Shown: positions 14,669-22,525 of the stretch, one piece after another
Layout: the number at the start of each line of letters is the position of its first letter
Numbering within the stretch: the stretch's first letter is position 1
DNA from: Streptomyces akebiae
GTDB lineage: Bacteria > Actinomycetota > Actinomycetes > Streptomycetales > Streptomycetaceae
Direction of reading: 5' to 3'
Assembly (NCBI RefSeq): GCF_019599145.1
Contig: NZ_CP080647.1
Location: 1 to 64,000, forward strand
DNA length: 64,000 nt
Made by a program: the position numbers and the translations under genes
The notes under the pieces: model-generated
Told to the model about the DNA's origin: nothing
Databases searched by the model: none
What the model saw: the letters and a program-made list of their open reading frames with translations, nothing else

Positions 14669-16038
14669 CGACGGAACTGGTGGAGCAGAAGGTCCGGGAG
14701 ACGCTGCACGCCGTCGACCTGGACCGCGTACGGGCGCCCGGCGACCTGGTCGAGAGGGTGATGCGGCGGCGCGCCCGGCGCCGCTTCTCGCAGGTGGCGG
14801 GGACGGCGGCGGCCGTGGCCGCGATCACCGTGGGGGCAGTGTTCGGTTTCGGGGGCGGCGGGGTGAGCGACCAGGACCGGCCGGCGCGGCCGGCGCAGTC
14901 GCCGGAGGGCTGGCAGCCGTGGCGGACCGACGCGCGGGGCGCCGTCGAGCGGGGCTGCCTGGTGGACGGCTCGGCGCTGTACTGCGCCGGGTCCAAGTAC
15001 GACGCCGCGAAGTTCGACGCGAACACCGGCGAACTGCTGTGGACGGTCAAGGTCAACGGCGACGGCGGCTTCGGGGCCGACCATCCGGTCGCCGTGCGCG
15101 ACGGCGTGTTCTACGGCTACCGCAACCACACCGCCGAGAAGGGGCAGGACGGGAACTACGCTCCCGGCACCGATCTGATGGCGGTGGACACCGACAGCGG
15201 CGAGGTGCTGTGGACGGTGGAGCTGGCGAGCGACAACCGCGACGACCAGGCCGTCCTGCTCATCGACGGCGCGGTCCTGGCCAACGCCCCGAAGGACCGG
15301 ACGCTGTCGGCCGTCGATCCGCGGACCGGCAAGGTGAAGTGGCGCCACAGCTGGGGCAAGGGCATCTGGTGCGACCGGGTGGTGCTGAGCGGCGTCCCCT
15401 ACCTGCTGTGCTCGCCGGAGACCAAGAAGCCCGGCCTGACCGACGTCCTCCGTCTCGACCCGACCACCGGACGGACCACCAAGGTCACGGCCCTGCCCGG
15501 CAGGCAGCAGATCGTCGGGACCTGGGGGGACCGGATCGTCCTGACCAGGATGCCGGAGCGGGCGAGCGTGGTCTTCGAGACGGAGCAGCAGAAAGCGGGG
15601 ACCGAGAGGCTGACCGTCATCGACAACTCGGGCGGGCAGACCCCGCTGTCCTACCCGGTCCGGGGGACGCCTGCCGCCAAGGCCCTCGTCGGGGACCGTC
15701 TGATCTCCGTGTCCCGTGCGGGCCAGGCGTCCTCCTACTCACTCACGACAGGAAAGACCCTGTGGACCGTCCCGGTCGGCATCAAGGTGCCCGACAGCGA
15801 AGCGAACTGGCCCGACCTGGCGAAACCGGTGGTGTCGCCGCACCGGAACGTCGTGTACTTCTTCGGCCCGGACGGCGATCTGTCCGGCCTCGACGCGAAC
15901 ACGGGCGAGCGGATCTGGCGCGGTCACGTCGACGCCGGCAAACACGGGGCCATGCCCCAGGCCCTGCTCTACGGGGACGTACTGATCGCCCGGAGTGGCA
16001 GCAGGATGGTCTCCTTCCTGCCCAGCCTGGGCGACTGA
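14665..16038 (+). CDS. Membrane-anchored PQQ-like beta-propeller protein (probable sigma partner)
   Basis: 457 residues. The N-terminal 45 residues are charged and helical (VEQKVRETLHAVDLDRVRAP) and face the cytoplasm, where an anti-sigma segment would sit. A single membrane helix follows (about 46-66, VAGTAAAVAAITVGAVFGF). The rest is a PQQ/quinoprotein-like propeller with repeating blades ending in TGELLWTVKV, SGEVLWTVEL, TGKVKWRHSW, TGKTLWTVPV and TGERIWRG. Blades of this type usually bind ligands or proteins rather than PQQ. No ZAS zinc motif is present, so the anti-sigma role is inferred from the ATGA coupling alone. Confidence 0.75.
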   Translation: MTTELVEQKVRETLHAVDLDRVRAPGDLVERVMRRRARRRFSQVAGTAAAVAAITVGAVFGFGGGGVSDQDRPARPAQSPEGWQPWRTDARGAVERGCLVDGSALYCAGSKYDAAKFDANTGELLWTVKVNGDGGFGADHPVAVRDGVFYGYRNHTAEKGQDGNYAPGTDLMAVDTDSGEVLWTVELASDNRDDQAVLLIDGAVLANAPKDRTLSAVDPRTGKVKWRHSWGKGIWCDRVVLSGVPYLLCSPETKKPGLTDVLRLDPTTGRTTKVTALPGRQQIVGTWGDRIVLTRMPERASVVFETEQQKAGTERLTVIDNSGGQTPLSYPVRGTPAAKALVGDRLISVSRAGQASSYSLTTGKTLWTVPVGIKVPDSEANWPDLAKPVVSPHRNVVYFFGPDGDLSGLDANTGERIWRGHVDAGKHGAMPQALLYGDVLIARSGSRMVSFLPSLGD

Positions 16039-16044
16039 CCGCCT

Positions 16045-16084
16045 GCCCCCGGCCCGGACGGTAACCCCCGTCCCGGCCGGGGGC
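16045..16084 (+). terminator. Terminator after the sigma/propeller operon
   Basis: Arms of 17 bases (16045-16061 and 16068-16084) pair with one mismatch around a 6-base loop, starting 7 bases after the stop codon. The GC-rich stem has no U-tract. Confidence 0.75.
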
Positions 16085-16796
16085 ACCTCACCTCCGGCCC
16101 GGAGGCAGGCCCGGCCCGTCCCGTTCGGGTGAAGCACGACGCCTTCACCGCGCAGCGCTTGGCGATGGCTTGGTGGCGTCGTCTGGGGGGGACAGGTCAC
16201 TGCGCGGTCCGGATGCCCGTGACGCGCTGGGCCGGGACGGAGAGCGTCCAGGCATCTCCGGATTTCTGCGAGGGTGAGAGGCGCGAGAGTACGGTCGATG
16301 TTTCTTCGGCCCCTTTTCGATCTCGGCGGCAGCCCCGGCGGCGAGTTCACGGCACCAGCGCATGAGGTGCTCGTGGTCCTGCTCGCCGACCGGGCGGCCG
16401 CGGCCCTCCGGCCGCGGCTTCGGCGGAATGGGTCTCCAGCCGGTACAGGTGCATTCGGACGCGGAGTGTAGGCATCGCGCCGGTGTACTGCCGCCAGGCG
16501 TCGGTGGTCGCCGCCCAGCAGCCGCTTGCGGTCCGCTCCCACCTGCTCCAGCAACTCGATCGCCGGCTCCCGCATGCGGTTGGTCTCTGCTTCCACGCTC
16601 GCACGCAGACAGAGGGGGAGGCCGAAAGTACCGGGACTTCGCGACTTCGAGCTCTCTGATCGCGGCCCCCCTCTCGGGCTTGCTCGTCTCGGATCAGGAG
16701 CTGGCACGGCCGGGTGCGGAGAAGACGTTTGTTCGGGCGCGATCGGTGCAGACGATGAGCTGACACAGCCTTTATCTGATGAAGCGGAGGGGCACC
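16085..16796. other. Gene-poor stretch with a possible TPR-protein scrap
   Basis: No intact gene is supported. On the minus strand around 16480-16600 the translation AIELLEQVGADRKRLLGGDH resembles one tetratricopeptide repeat of the kind that continues PDTLAAR, but it breaks immediately. Different frames on either side give further TPR-like pieces, so this may be a decayed TPR gene. The final 20 bases contain the GGAGGGG site of the next gene. Confidence 0.35.
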
Positions 16797-17081
16797 ATGG
16801 GCATCATCGCGTGGATCCTTATCGGCCTGCTCGCCGGCGCCATCGCCAAGGCCCTGATGCCGGGCAAGGACCCGGGCGGCATCATCGTCACCATGCTCAT
16901 CGGCATCGTCGGCGGTCTGCTCGGCGGCTGGCTCGGCAAGGTTGTCTTCGGCGTCGATTCCATCGACGGGTTCTTCGACCTCTCCACCTGGATCGCCGCG
17001 ATCGCCGGCTCCGTCATCCTGCTCGCCCTCTACCGTCTCGTCACCGGCAACCGGCATTCGCACCGTCACGCGACCCGCTGA
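16797..17081 (+). CDS. GlsB/YeaQ/YmgE-family stress membrane protein
   Basis: 94 residues from the ATG at 16797, preceded by GGAGGGG; an ATG at 16779 would add six residues but lacks a site. Three membrane helices are joined by Gly-rich turns (IIAWILIGLLAGAIAKALMP, then PGGIIVTMLIGIVGGLLGGW, then IAAIAGSVILLALYRLV). This is the transglycosylase-associated/GlsB family fold. Members are small inner-membrane proteins linked to general stress in Gram-positives. Monocistronic as far as can be seen. Confidence 0.88.
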   Translation: MGIIAWILIGLLAGAIAKALMPGKDPGGIIVTMLIGIVGGLLGGWLGKVVFGVDSIDGFFDLSTWIAAIAGSVILLALYRLVTGNRHSHRHATR

Positions 17082-17310
17082 AGGCATTCCTCCGGACACA
17101 CCTGGGCGGCTCCCTTCCCTGTTCGCAGGACGGGAGCCGTCAGCGTGTACGGCCGGGCCACACGGTGGCCCACCCGCCGGTTGCCGTCGTCCGGGGCCCC
17201 CGCGTCCTGCCGCCGTCCGAACAGGCGCCTGTGCAGGTCGGTGGCATGATCGTGCTTCTCGTGGGCAGGCGACGTGTGTGTCGTGCACCCCGGCTGAACT
17301 CGTTTCCCGG

Positions 17311-17712
17311 GTGAGCTCTTGCCTGATCCAGTCCCGCTTTCAGGTGCTGGGCGACACGGACAGCGGGATTCCGGGGCTGCGGGTGACCGAGGCGCCCGCG
17401 GGCGCTCTGGTCAGCTGGACAGCCTCGGACGGATTCACCGCGCTCAGCCGTGACCAGGCAGGCCATGCAGCAAGCCACGACAGCATGAGGGTGATCGTGC
17501 AGGCCGCAGTAGCAGGGCTGCTCGTCCAGCTCGGACACACCGTCACGGCAATGCCTGATGGCGGTGGCCTGATGGTGCTCACCGAAGCGGTCTACCCACG
17601 GGGCAGCAAGGGCGACCAGGGATCGACCCGCCCGACGCGCTGGGGCGTCGCCGGCGGTGTGCGTATGCGGGGCGAAGGCAGCGTCGACGTCGCCCGCGCC
17701 GCTGCCGCCTGA
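17311..17712 (+). CDS. Hypothetical protein
   Basis: 133 residues from a GTG start. The composition is ordinary for a soluble protein. It has a plausible alpha/beta core (SRFQVLGDTDSGIPGLRVTE, MRVIVQAAVAGLLVQLGHTV) and a Gly/Arg-rich tail. No ribosome-binding site stands out and no family is recognised. It may be real because codon bias and hydrophobic periodicity are good over the middle 80 residues. It is otherwise isolated between the GlsB-like gene and the convergent dehydrogenase. Confidence 0.4.
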   Translation: MSSCLIQSRFQVLGDTDSGIPGLRVTEAPAGALVSWTASDGFTALSRDQAGHAASHDSMRVIVQAAVAGLLVQLGHTVTAMPDGGGLMVLTEAVYPRGSKGDQGSTRPTRWGVAGGVRMRGEGSVDVARAAAA

Positions 17713-17894
17713 TGGCTCTATCCCGCACGCTGGCACCGCGCCGGCCCCAACCTCTCCCCCGCCGACGTCGCCCCCTGCAGCCCGCCGCTTTACGGCAGCC
17801 GTCAGGCACGACAGCGGGGCCAGCGTGGAGCACTGCCTTGCCTCCTACTGAGGGCGGCGTCCAGTGACGTCCCCGCCCGGGTCGTCGGGGTGCT

Positions 17895-18920
17895 TCACAG
17901 GTCTTGGAGCTTGTCGACGCGGACGGGACCGCCGGTGGTGACGGACTGGACGGCGGCGAGGGCGATGGCCAGGGCAGCGCGTGCGTCCTCGCCGGTGGCG
18001 GAGGGGGTGCGCTCGGTGCGGACGCTGTCGGTGAAGTCGGCGAGTTCGGCCACATAGGCGTCGTGGAAGAGGTGCTGGTCGTAGGTGACGCACGCGGCGG
18101 CGACGCCGTCCGGGCCGTATGCGGTCAGGTGGGTGCGGCGGACGTCGCCCATGGTGAGCATCCCGGCCGAGCCTAGGACCTCGGCGCGTACGTCGTAGCC
18201 GTAGACGGCCTGGAAGCTGGCCTCGGCGGTGGCGAGGGCGCCGTTGTCGAAGCGGATGGTGACGATGGCGGTGTCGAGCAGGCCGCGGTCCTTGAAGTCG
18301 GGGCGGATCAAGGCGTCCGCCATGGCGAAGACCTCGACGGGTTCGGCACCGGGATTGAGGTGGCGCAGGACGTCGAAGTCATGGATGAGGGTCTCCAGGA
18401 AGATCGTCCACGGCGGTATGCGGGCCGGGTCGGCAAGAGCGGGGTCGCGGGTGAGCGAGCGCAACAGCTGCGGTGTGCCGATGGCGCCGGCGGCGATCTT
18501 CTCGTGGGCGGCCCTGAAGCCCGCGTCGTAGCGGCGATTGAAGCCCACCTGGAGGAGCACGCCCGCATCCGCGGCGGCCGCGATGGCGCGGTCGGCCTCG
18601 GCGAGGGTGACCGCCATCGGCTTCTCGCAGTAGACCGCCTTGCCCGCCTTGGCGGCCGCCTCGACCAGGTCGGCGTGGGTACGGGCCGGGGTGGCGATCA
18701 CCACCGCGTCGATGTGCGGGTCGGCGAGCAGTTCACCGATGTCCGTGTAGGCGGTGGCGCAGCCGAGCCGGTCGCCCAGGCTCCGCGCGGCGCCCGGGGT
18801 GGGGTCGGCGATGGCGACGAGCCGGACGCCCGGCAGGCGGTGGGCGAGGGTCTCGGCGTGGAACGAACCCATCCGTCCGGCGCCGAGGAGGCCGACGGCG
18901 AGAGGCTGCTGGGTGGTCAT
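17895..18920 (-). CDS. Gfo/Idh/MocA-family oxidoreductase (inositol dehydrogenase-like)
   Basis: 341 residues from the ATG at 18920. The N-terminal Rossmann fold has GLLGAGRMGSFHAE. EKP in VYCEKPMAV supplies the family's conserved catalytic-region lysine, and ETLIHDFDVLRHL contains the HDxD-type signature. The enzyme should oxidise a sugar or polyol with NAD(P). It sits directly downstream of a TIM-barrel isomerase and divergent from a LacI regulator, so the three probably form a polyol or sugar catabolic unit. The longer open frame to 19409 is out of frame with the isomerase and is not coding. Confidence 0.87.
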   Translation of the reverse strand: MTTQQPLAVGLLGAGRMGSFHAETLAHRLPGVRLVAIADPTPGAARSLGDRLGCATAYTDIGELLADPHIDAVVIATPARTHADLVEAAAKAGKAVYCEKPMAVTLAEADRAIAAAADAGVLLQVGFNRRYDAGFRAAHEKIAAGAIGTPQLLRSLTRDPALADPARIPPWTIFLETLIHDFDVLRHLNPGAEPVEVFAMADALIRPDFKDRGLLDTAIVTIRFDNGALATAEASFQAVYGYDVRAEVLGSAGMLTMGDVRRTHLTAYGPDGVAAACVTYDQHLFHDAYVAELADFTDSVRTERTPSATGEDARAALAIALAAVQSVTTGGPVRVDKLQDL

Positions 18921-18970
18921 GCGGGTGCTCCGTACGTCGTCGTCAGGGTAGGTACAGGCAGTGGAAACAG

Positions 18971-19753
18971 TCAGACGGTGAAGGCGGAGCGGAAGCGCTC
19001 CAAAGCGAGCTCGCTGTCGCCGGAGGCCCACGCCTCCATCGCCACCGTGCCCTCGTAGCCGAGGCCCACCAGGGCGCGGGCGACGGCGGGGTAGTTGATC
19101 TCCCCGGTTCCGGGTTCGCGGCGACCGGGGACGTCGGCCACCTGGATCTCGCCGATCAGGCCCAGGGCATGGGCCCTGCGGACCAGCTCGATCAGATTCC
19201 CCTCGCCGATCTGGGCGTGGTAGAGGTCCAGATTCATCCGCAGCCCGGGCCGGTCCACGGCCGCGACCAGGGCCAGGGTGTCGGCGGCCGTCGCGAACGG
19301 CACCCCGGGGTGGTCGACGGCGGTGTTGAGGTTCTCCAGGGTGAAGACGACCCCGGCGCTCTCGCCCAGCTCGGCGAGGCGGGTGAGCGTGCGGTGGGCG
19401 GCGATCCACATCTCACCGGTGACCTCACCGGTCACCGGCACCACCGGCAGGCCCTGGCCATCCAGTCCGGTGCCGTGCAGGTTCAGGCGAGGGCAGCCCA
19501 GTTGCTCGGCCGCCTTGAGTGACTCCTCGGCGGTGCTCAGGAGTTCGGCCGCACCCTCCTCGTCGGTCAGACTGCCGCGGATGTAACCGGTCATGGAGGA
19601 GAAGTCGGCCGGGGTCCGGGCCAGAGCGGCAAGGTCGTGCCGGGTCCAGTCCCAGATCTCGACCTGGAAACCGGCGTCGTGGATGCGCCGTGCCCGCTCG
19701 TCGATCGGCAGTTCCAGGAAGACCATCTCGGCGCAGGCCGCCAGTGTGTACAT
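18971..19753 (-). CDS. TIM-barrel sugar isomerase/epimerase (hydroxypyruvate isomerase-like)
   Basis: 260 residues from the ATG at 19753, which has GAGAGAGG upstream; the longer frame to 19795 would run into the operator region. The fold signature is the xylose-isomerase-like barrel: AACAEMVFLELPIDERARRI, then FQVEIWDW, VVFTLENLN (metal-binding Glu), MNLDLYHAQ (Asp and His), IQVADVPGRREPGTGEINY and TVAMEAW. This set of residues matches the Hyi/IolI group. Its 50-base gap to the dehydrogenase gene and the shared operators upstream imply one LacI-regulated operon. Confidence 0.85.
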   Translation of the reverse strand: MYTLAACAEMVFLELPIDERARRIHDAGFQVEIWDWTRHDLAALARTPADFSSMTGYIRGSLTDEEGAAELLSTAEESLKAAEQLGCPRLNLHGTGLDGQGLPVVPVTGEVTGEMWIAAHRTLTRLAELGESAGVVFTLENLNTAVDHPGVPFATAADTLALVAAVDRPGLRMNLDLYHAQIGEGNLIELVRRAHALGLIGEIQVADVPGRREPGTGEINYPAVARALVGLGYEGTVAMEAWASGDSELALERFRSAFTV

Positions 19754-19782
19754 CGCCACGTACCTCTCTCCGCGACTTCGGA

Positions 19783-19796
19783 CTAGAACGTTCAAG
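19783..19796. promoter_or_regulatory. LacI-type operator, copy 1 (half-degenerate)
   Basis: CTAGAACGTTCAAG is the same sequence as the two full sites with the last bases changed. It lies 30 bases upstream of the isomerase start, where binding would block that operon. Confidence 0.65.
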
Positions 19797-19800
19797 GAAC

Positions 19801-19812
19801 TAGAACGTTCTA
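19801..19812. promoter_or_regulatory. LacI-type operator, copy 2
   Basis: TAGAACGTTCTA is a perfect 12-base palindrome, 17 bases from copy 1. It has the central CG typical of LacI/GalR sites. Confidence 0.75.
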
Positions 19813-19880
19813 TAACTCCGTGGAGCAGCAGTACGCCAGCTGTCGCCCTCCCCTGTCAAGGCTCGGTGGCGTGTGAAAGC

Positions 19881-19892
19881 TAGAACGTTCTA
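19881..19892. promoter_or_regulatory. LacI-type operator, copy 3
   Basis: The same palindrome TAGAACGTTCTA lies 42 bases before the LacI start codon and 80 bases from copy 2. It probably provides autoregulation and looping with the other sites. Confidence 0.75.
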
Positions 19893-19934
19893 TAGTCGAC
19901 TCTGCAGGAGACGACCCCGCCCAGGGAGGACAGG

Positions 19935-20960
19935 TTGCCGGCGACCCCAGCGGTCCCCAACGGAAAGCGACCGACGCTCGCCGACGTGGCGTCGCGGGCA
20001 GGGGTGTCCACAGCGCTGGTCTCCATCGTGATGCGCGGCGCGAAAGGGGCCGGCCAGGCCACCCGCGAGCGCGTCCTTCAGGCCGCGCGGGAGATCGGTT
20101 ACCGACCCGACGCCCGGGCCCGGCTGCTCCGCAGCCACCGCTCCCATCTGCTCGGGGTGCAGTTCGGCCTCCAGCATCCGTTCCACTCCGACCTGGTGGA
20201 GGGTATCTACGCGGCGGCCGAACCGGCCGGGTACCAGATCGCGCTGAGTGCCGTGGCCGCCGGGCGCGGCGAGCAGCGCGCCGTCGAGACACTGCTCGAC
20301 GACCGCTGCGAGGCGCTGATCCTGCTCGGCCCGCAGGCCCCCGCCGCGCGGCTGGCGGAACTCGCCGGGCAACTGCCGGTCGTCTCCGTGGCCCGCCGGC
20401 TGCGGCCGTCCGTCCCGGGCCTGGACGTCGTACGGACCGCCGACGACGAGGGAGCCGGCCAGGCGGTGGACCACCTCGTCGCTCTGGGCCACCGCGACAT
20501 CGCCCACATCGACGGCGGCCGGGCACCGGGCGCAGCCGACCGGCGCCGCGGCTACCGCACCGCCATGAACCGCCACGGCCTGGGCGAACTCATCCGCATT
20601 CTCCCCGGCGGTCTCACTGAGGAGGAGGGCGCCGAGGCCGCCCGAACCCTGTCGGCCACCCGCCCGCGCCCCACCGCCGTACTGGCCTTCAACGACCGCT
20701 GCGCGACCGGCGTACTCGACCTCTTCCTCCGCTCCGGCGTCGCGGTCCCCGGCGACATCTCCGTCGTCGGGTTCGACGACAGCCATCTGGCCCGCCTGGC
20801 CCACATCGACCTCACCACCGTCGGACAGGACATCGCACGCCTCGCCGGGCTCGCCGTCGGCCGGGCCGTCGCACGCCTGGAGGGTGCGGAGATCCCCGCC
20901 GGGGAACAAGTCATCACCCCCCGTCTCGTCGTGCGGGGAACGTCCGCCCCGCCCCGCTGA
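19935..20960 (+). CDS. LacI-family transcriptional regulator
   Basis: 341 residues from a TTG start with a GGAGGACAGG site upstream. The N-terminal helix-turn-helix (PTLADVASRAGVSTALVSIV) and hinge (ARLLRSHRSH) are standard. The periplasmic-binding-protein-like effector domain ends with VVGFDDSHLARLAHIDLTTV. Three identical palindromes lie in the 180-base divergent region, so it most likely represses both itself and the isomerase/dehydrogenase operon until a sugar or polyol binds. The inducer cannot be read from sequence. Confidence 0.9.
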   Translation: MPATPAVPNGKRPTLADVASRAGVSTALVSIVMRGAKGAGQATRERVLQAAREIGYRPDARARLLRSHRSHLLGVQFGLQHPFHSDLVEGIYAAAEPAGYQIALSAVAAGRGEQRAVETLLDDRCEALILLGPQAPAARLAELAGQLPVVSVARRLRPSVPGLDVVRTADDEGAGQAVDHLVALGHRDIAHIDGGRAPGAADRRRGYRTAMNRHGLGELIRILPGGLTEEEGAEAARTLSATRPRPTAVLAFNDRCATGVLDLFLRSGVAVPGDISVVGFDDSHLARLAHIDLTTVGQDIARLAGLAVGRAVARLEGAEIPAGEQVITPRLVVRGTSAPPR

Positions 20961-21113
20961 AGGCAGATCCCGGGGTGCGAGGCCTGTGTGTTCCACGGCG
21001 ACGACGCCGGCCACACCGAGAAGTACCGGTTCGACTCGACGTCGTACATGCCGACCGGCCTGATCAGGAACGGCTGCACCTCGGGCACACGCATCCCGCG
21101 GCCACATCAGCTC
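20961..21113 (+). pseudogene. Short unidentified coding scrap
   Basis: In one frame the bases after the LacI stop read CVFHGDDAGHTEKYRFDSTS and continue to GTRIPRPHQLGE before a stop. This looks more protein-like than its neighbours but has no start and no recognised family. It may be the tail of a gene removed by the rearrangement marked by the adjacent inverted repeat. Confidence 0.25.
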
Positions 21114-21191
21114 GGCGAGTGAAGTGCGCCCGCCATGTCGATCACTGGATGGCGGGTGCACTTCACCCGCCATCCAGTGATCGACATGGCG
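21114..21191. repeat. Nested inverted repeats able to form two competing hairpins
   Basis: A perfect 28-base inverted repeat (21131-21158 with 21164-21191, 5-base loop) overlaps a second inverted repeat of 23 bases with two mismatches (21114-21136 with 21149-21171, 12-base loop). The two stems share bases and cannot form together, an A-B-A'-B' layout. It lies immediately 5' of the truncated ligase frame. It could be a recombination scar, a strong terminator for lacI, or an element end. Confidence 0.8.
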
Positions 21192-21230
21192 CCGGACGAT
21201 ATCCCGCGGACAGCTCAGCAGCGCATAACC

Positions 21231-22131
21231 GAAGTGGGACGGCTACCGCGCCCAACTCGCCGTGTACGCGGGCGGTCGGGTGCTGCTGCGCTCACGGCGC
21301 GGCACGGACATGACGGCCTCGTTCCCCGAAATCCGGGCGGCGGCCCTGGCGCAGCTGCCGGAGGACACCGGGCTGGATGGCGAGCTGGTGGTGTGGGAGC
21401 GGGACCGGCTGGCGTTCGAGCGGCTGCAGCAGCGGCTTGCCCGGCGCGGGGCCCCTGCCGCTCAGGCGGCGCGGGAGTGGCCGGCGCACTTCGTGGCCTT
21501 CGACCTGGTCCACCGAGGCGACGACCTGACTGGCTGGCCGTACGCCCGGCGCCGTGCGGCGTTGGAGGCCCTATGTGCGGAGCGCGGCCTGACGGCGCCG
21601 TGGGTGCTGTGCCCGTCGACGACCGACCCGGCCCTGGCGCGGGAGTGGCTGGAGTGGACGGCGGCCGGGGTGGAGGGACTGTGGCTCAAGCGGCTGGAGG
21701 AGTCCTATCGCGGGGGTGTGCGGTCGTGGAGGAAGTACAAGGTGCGGGTCACCACGGAGGCCGTGATCGGCGCGGTCACCGGGTCGCTTGCCGCGCCCCG
21801 CACGCTGCTGCTGGGCCGTTACGACCGGGCTGGCCGCCTGCGGTACGTCGGCCGCAGCACCACCCTGTCCGGGGCCGCCGGCCGCGCTGTGGCCGACCAG
21901 CTGGCCCCGCCGCGCGGCGCGCATCCGTGGCCGGGCTGGGCGTTCTCGGCAGGCTGGGGAACGCAGCGCACCCTCGAGGCCGTCCTGGTGCAGCCGGATG
22001 GCGTGATGGAAGTCGACGTCGCCCGCGACAGCGCCGGACGGTGGCGGCACCCGGCCCGCCCGCACCGCATCCGCGGCGACGTCGACGTCCAGGAGGTGCC
22101 GCTGTTCGGCGAAGGGGGCGCCCGGTCATGA
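21231..22131 (+). pseudogene. ATP-dependent DNA ligase (LigC/LigD-type), 5'-truncated
   Basis: The frame begins at the active-site motif KWDGY (about 21234), with the catalytic lysine. It runs through DGELVVWE, FVAFDLVH, GLWLKRLEE and WRKYKVR (nucleotidyltransferase motifs) and an OB-fold C-terminus (TLLLGRYDRAGRLRYVGRST, then GWAFSAGWGTQRTLEAV). An in-frame TAA stands two codons before the lysine. The only usable starts (GTG at 21262 or later) fall after it, so any product would lack the nucleotide-accepting residue. About 25 N-terminal residues are replaced by unrelated DNA next to the inverted repeats. The rest is undamaged, suggesting a recent break. Confidence 0.8.
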
Positions 22132-22395
22132 GTCAGGGCCGGGCCGTGGTCGGCTCCATGGTCGGGCCGGCCACAGCGGCGCGGTGAGCTGCTGGCGCAG
22201 GTCCAGGTAGCAGCGCAGCCGTACGCCGGGCTGACCGGCATCCCGCGTCGTCTGCTCCGCTGTGGCCGTCGCCCACCGGTCGGCGAGCAGCTGCTGGAAA
22301 GCGAGCGCGGTGGCGTCGTCGGCGGCCGCGACGTCGACGACGAGCAGGCCCGGCTCGCTCACGTGCGTCTCGTGGATCGGGTCCGTGTACGGCAC
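22126..22395 (-). CDS. DUF6207-family protein
   Basis: 89 residues. The pattern (I/V)HE(T/Q)HVSEPGLLVVDVAAAD, then ALAFQQLLADRWATATAEQT and GVRLRCYLDLRQ, matches the small Streptomyces family annotated DUF6207, of unknown function. The 3' end overlaps the ligase fragment by six bases in convergent orientation. It is soluble and has no catalytic motif. Confidence 0.72.
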   Translation of the reverse strand: MPYTDPIHETHVSEPGLLVVDVAAADDATALAFQQLLADRWATATAEQTTRDAGQPGVRLRCYLDLRQQLTAPLWPARPWSRPRPGPDS

Positions 22396-22525
22396 TACGC
22401 CCGGCGTCCCTGGGTGAGTTCCGCCGCTGCCGTGTCTTCACCCGACCGAGTGGCAGGCCGGCAGCGGATGATCAGGCGGATCCCGGCCGGCCCGCGGAGC
22501 GGGTATGTGCGGCGCCGATGTGTCC

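Noticed and set aside
17895..19409. 504-codon reading of the Gfo/Idh/MocA gene
   Set aside because: The first 163 codons are out-of-frame shadow of the isomerase gene; homology begins at ATG 18920.
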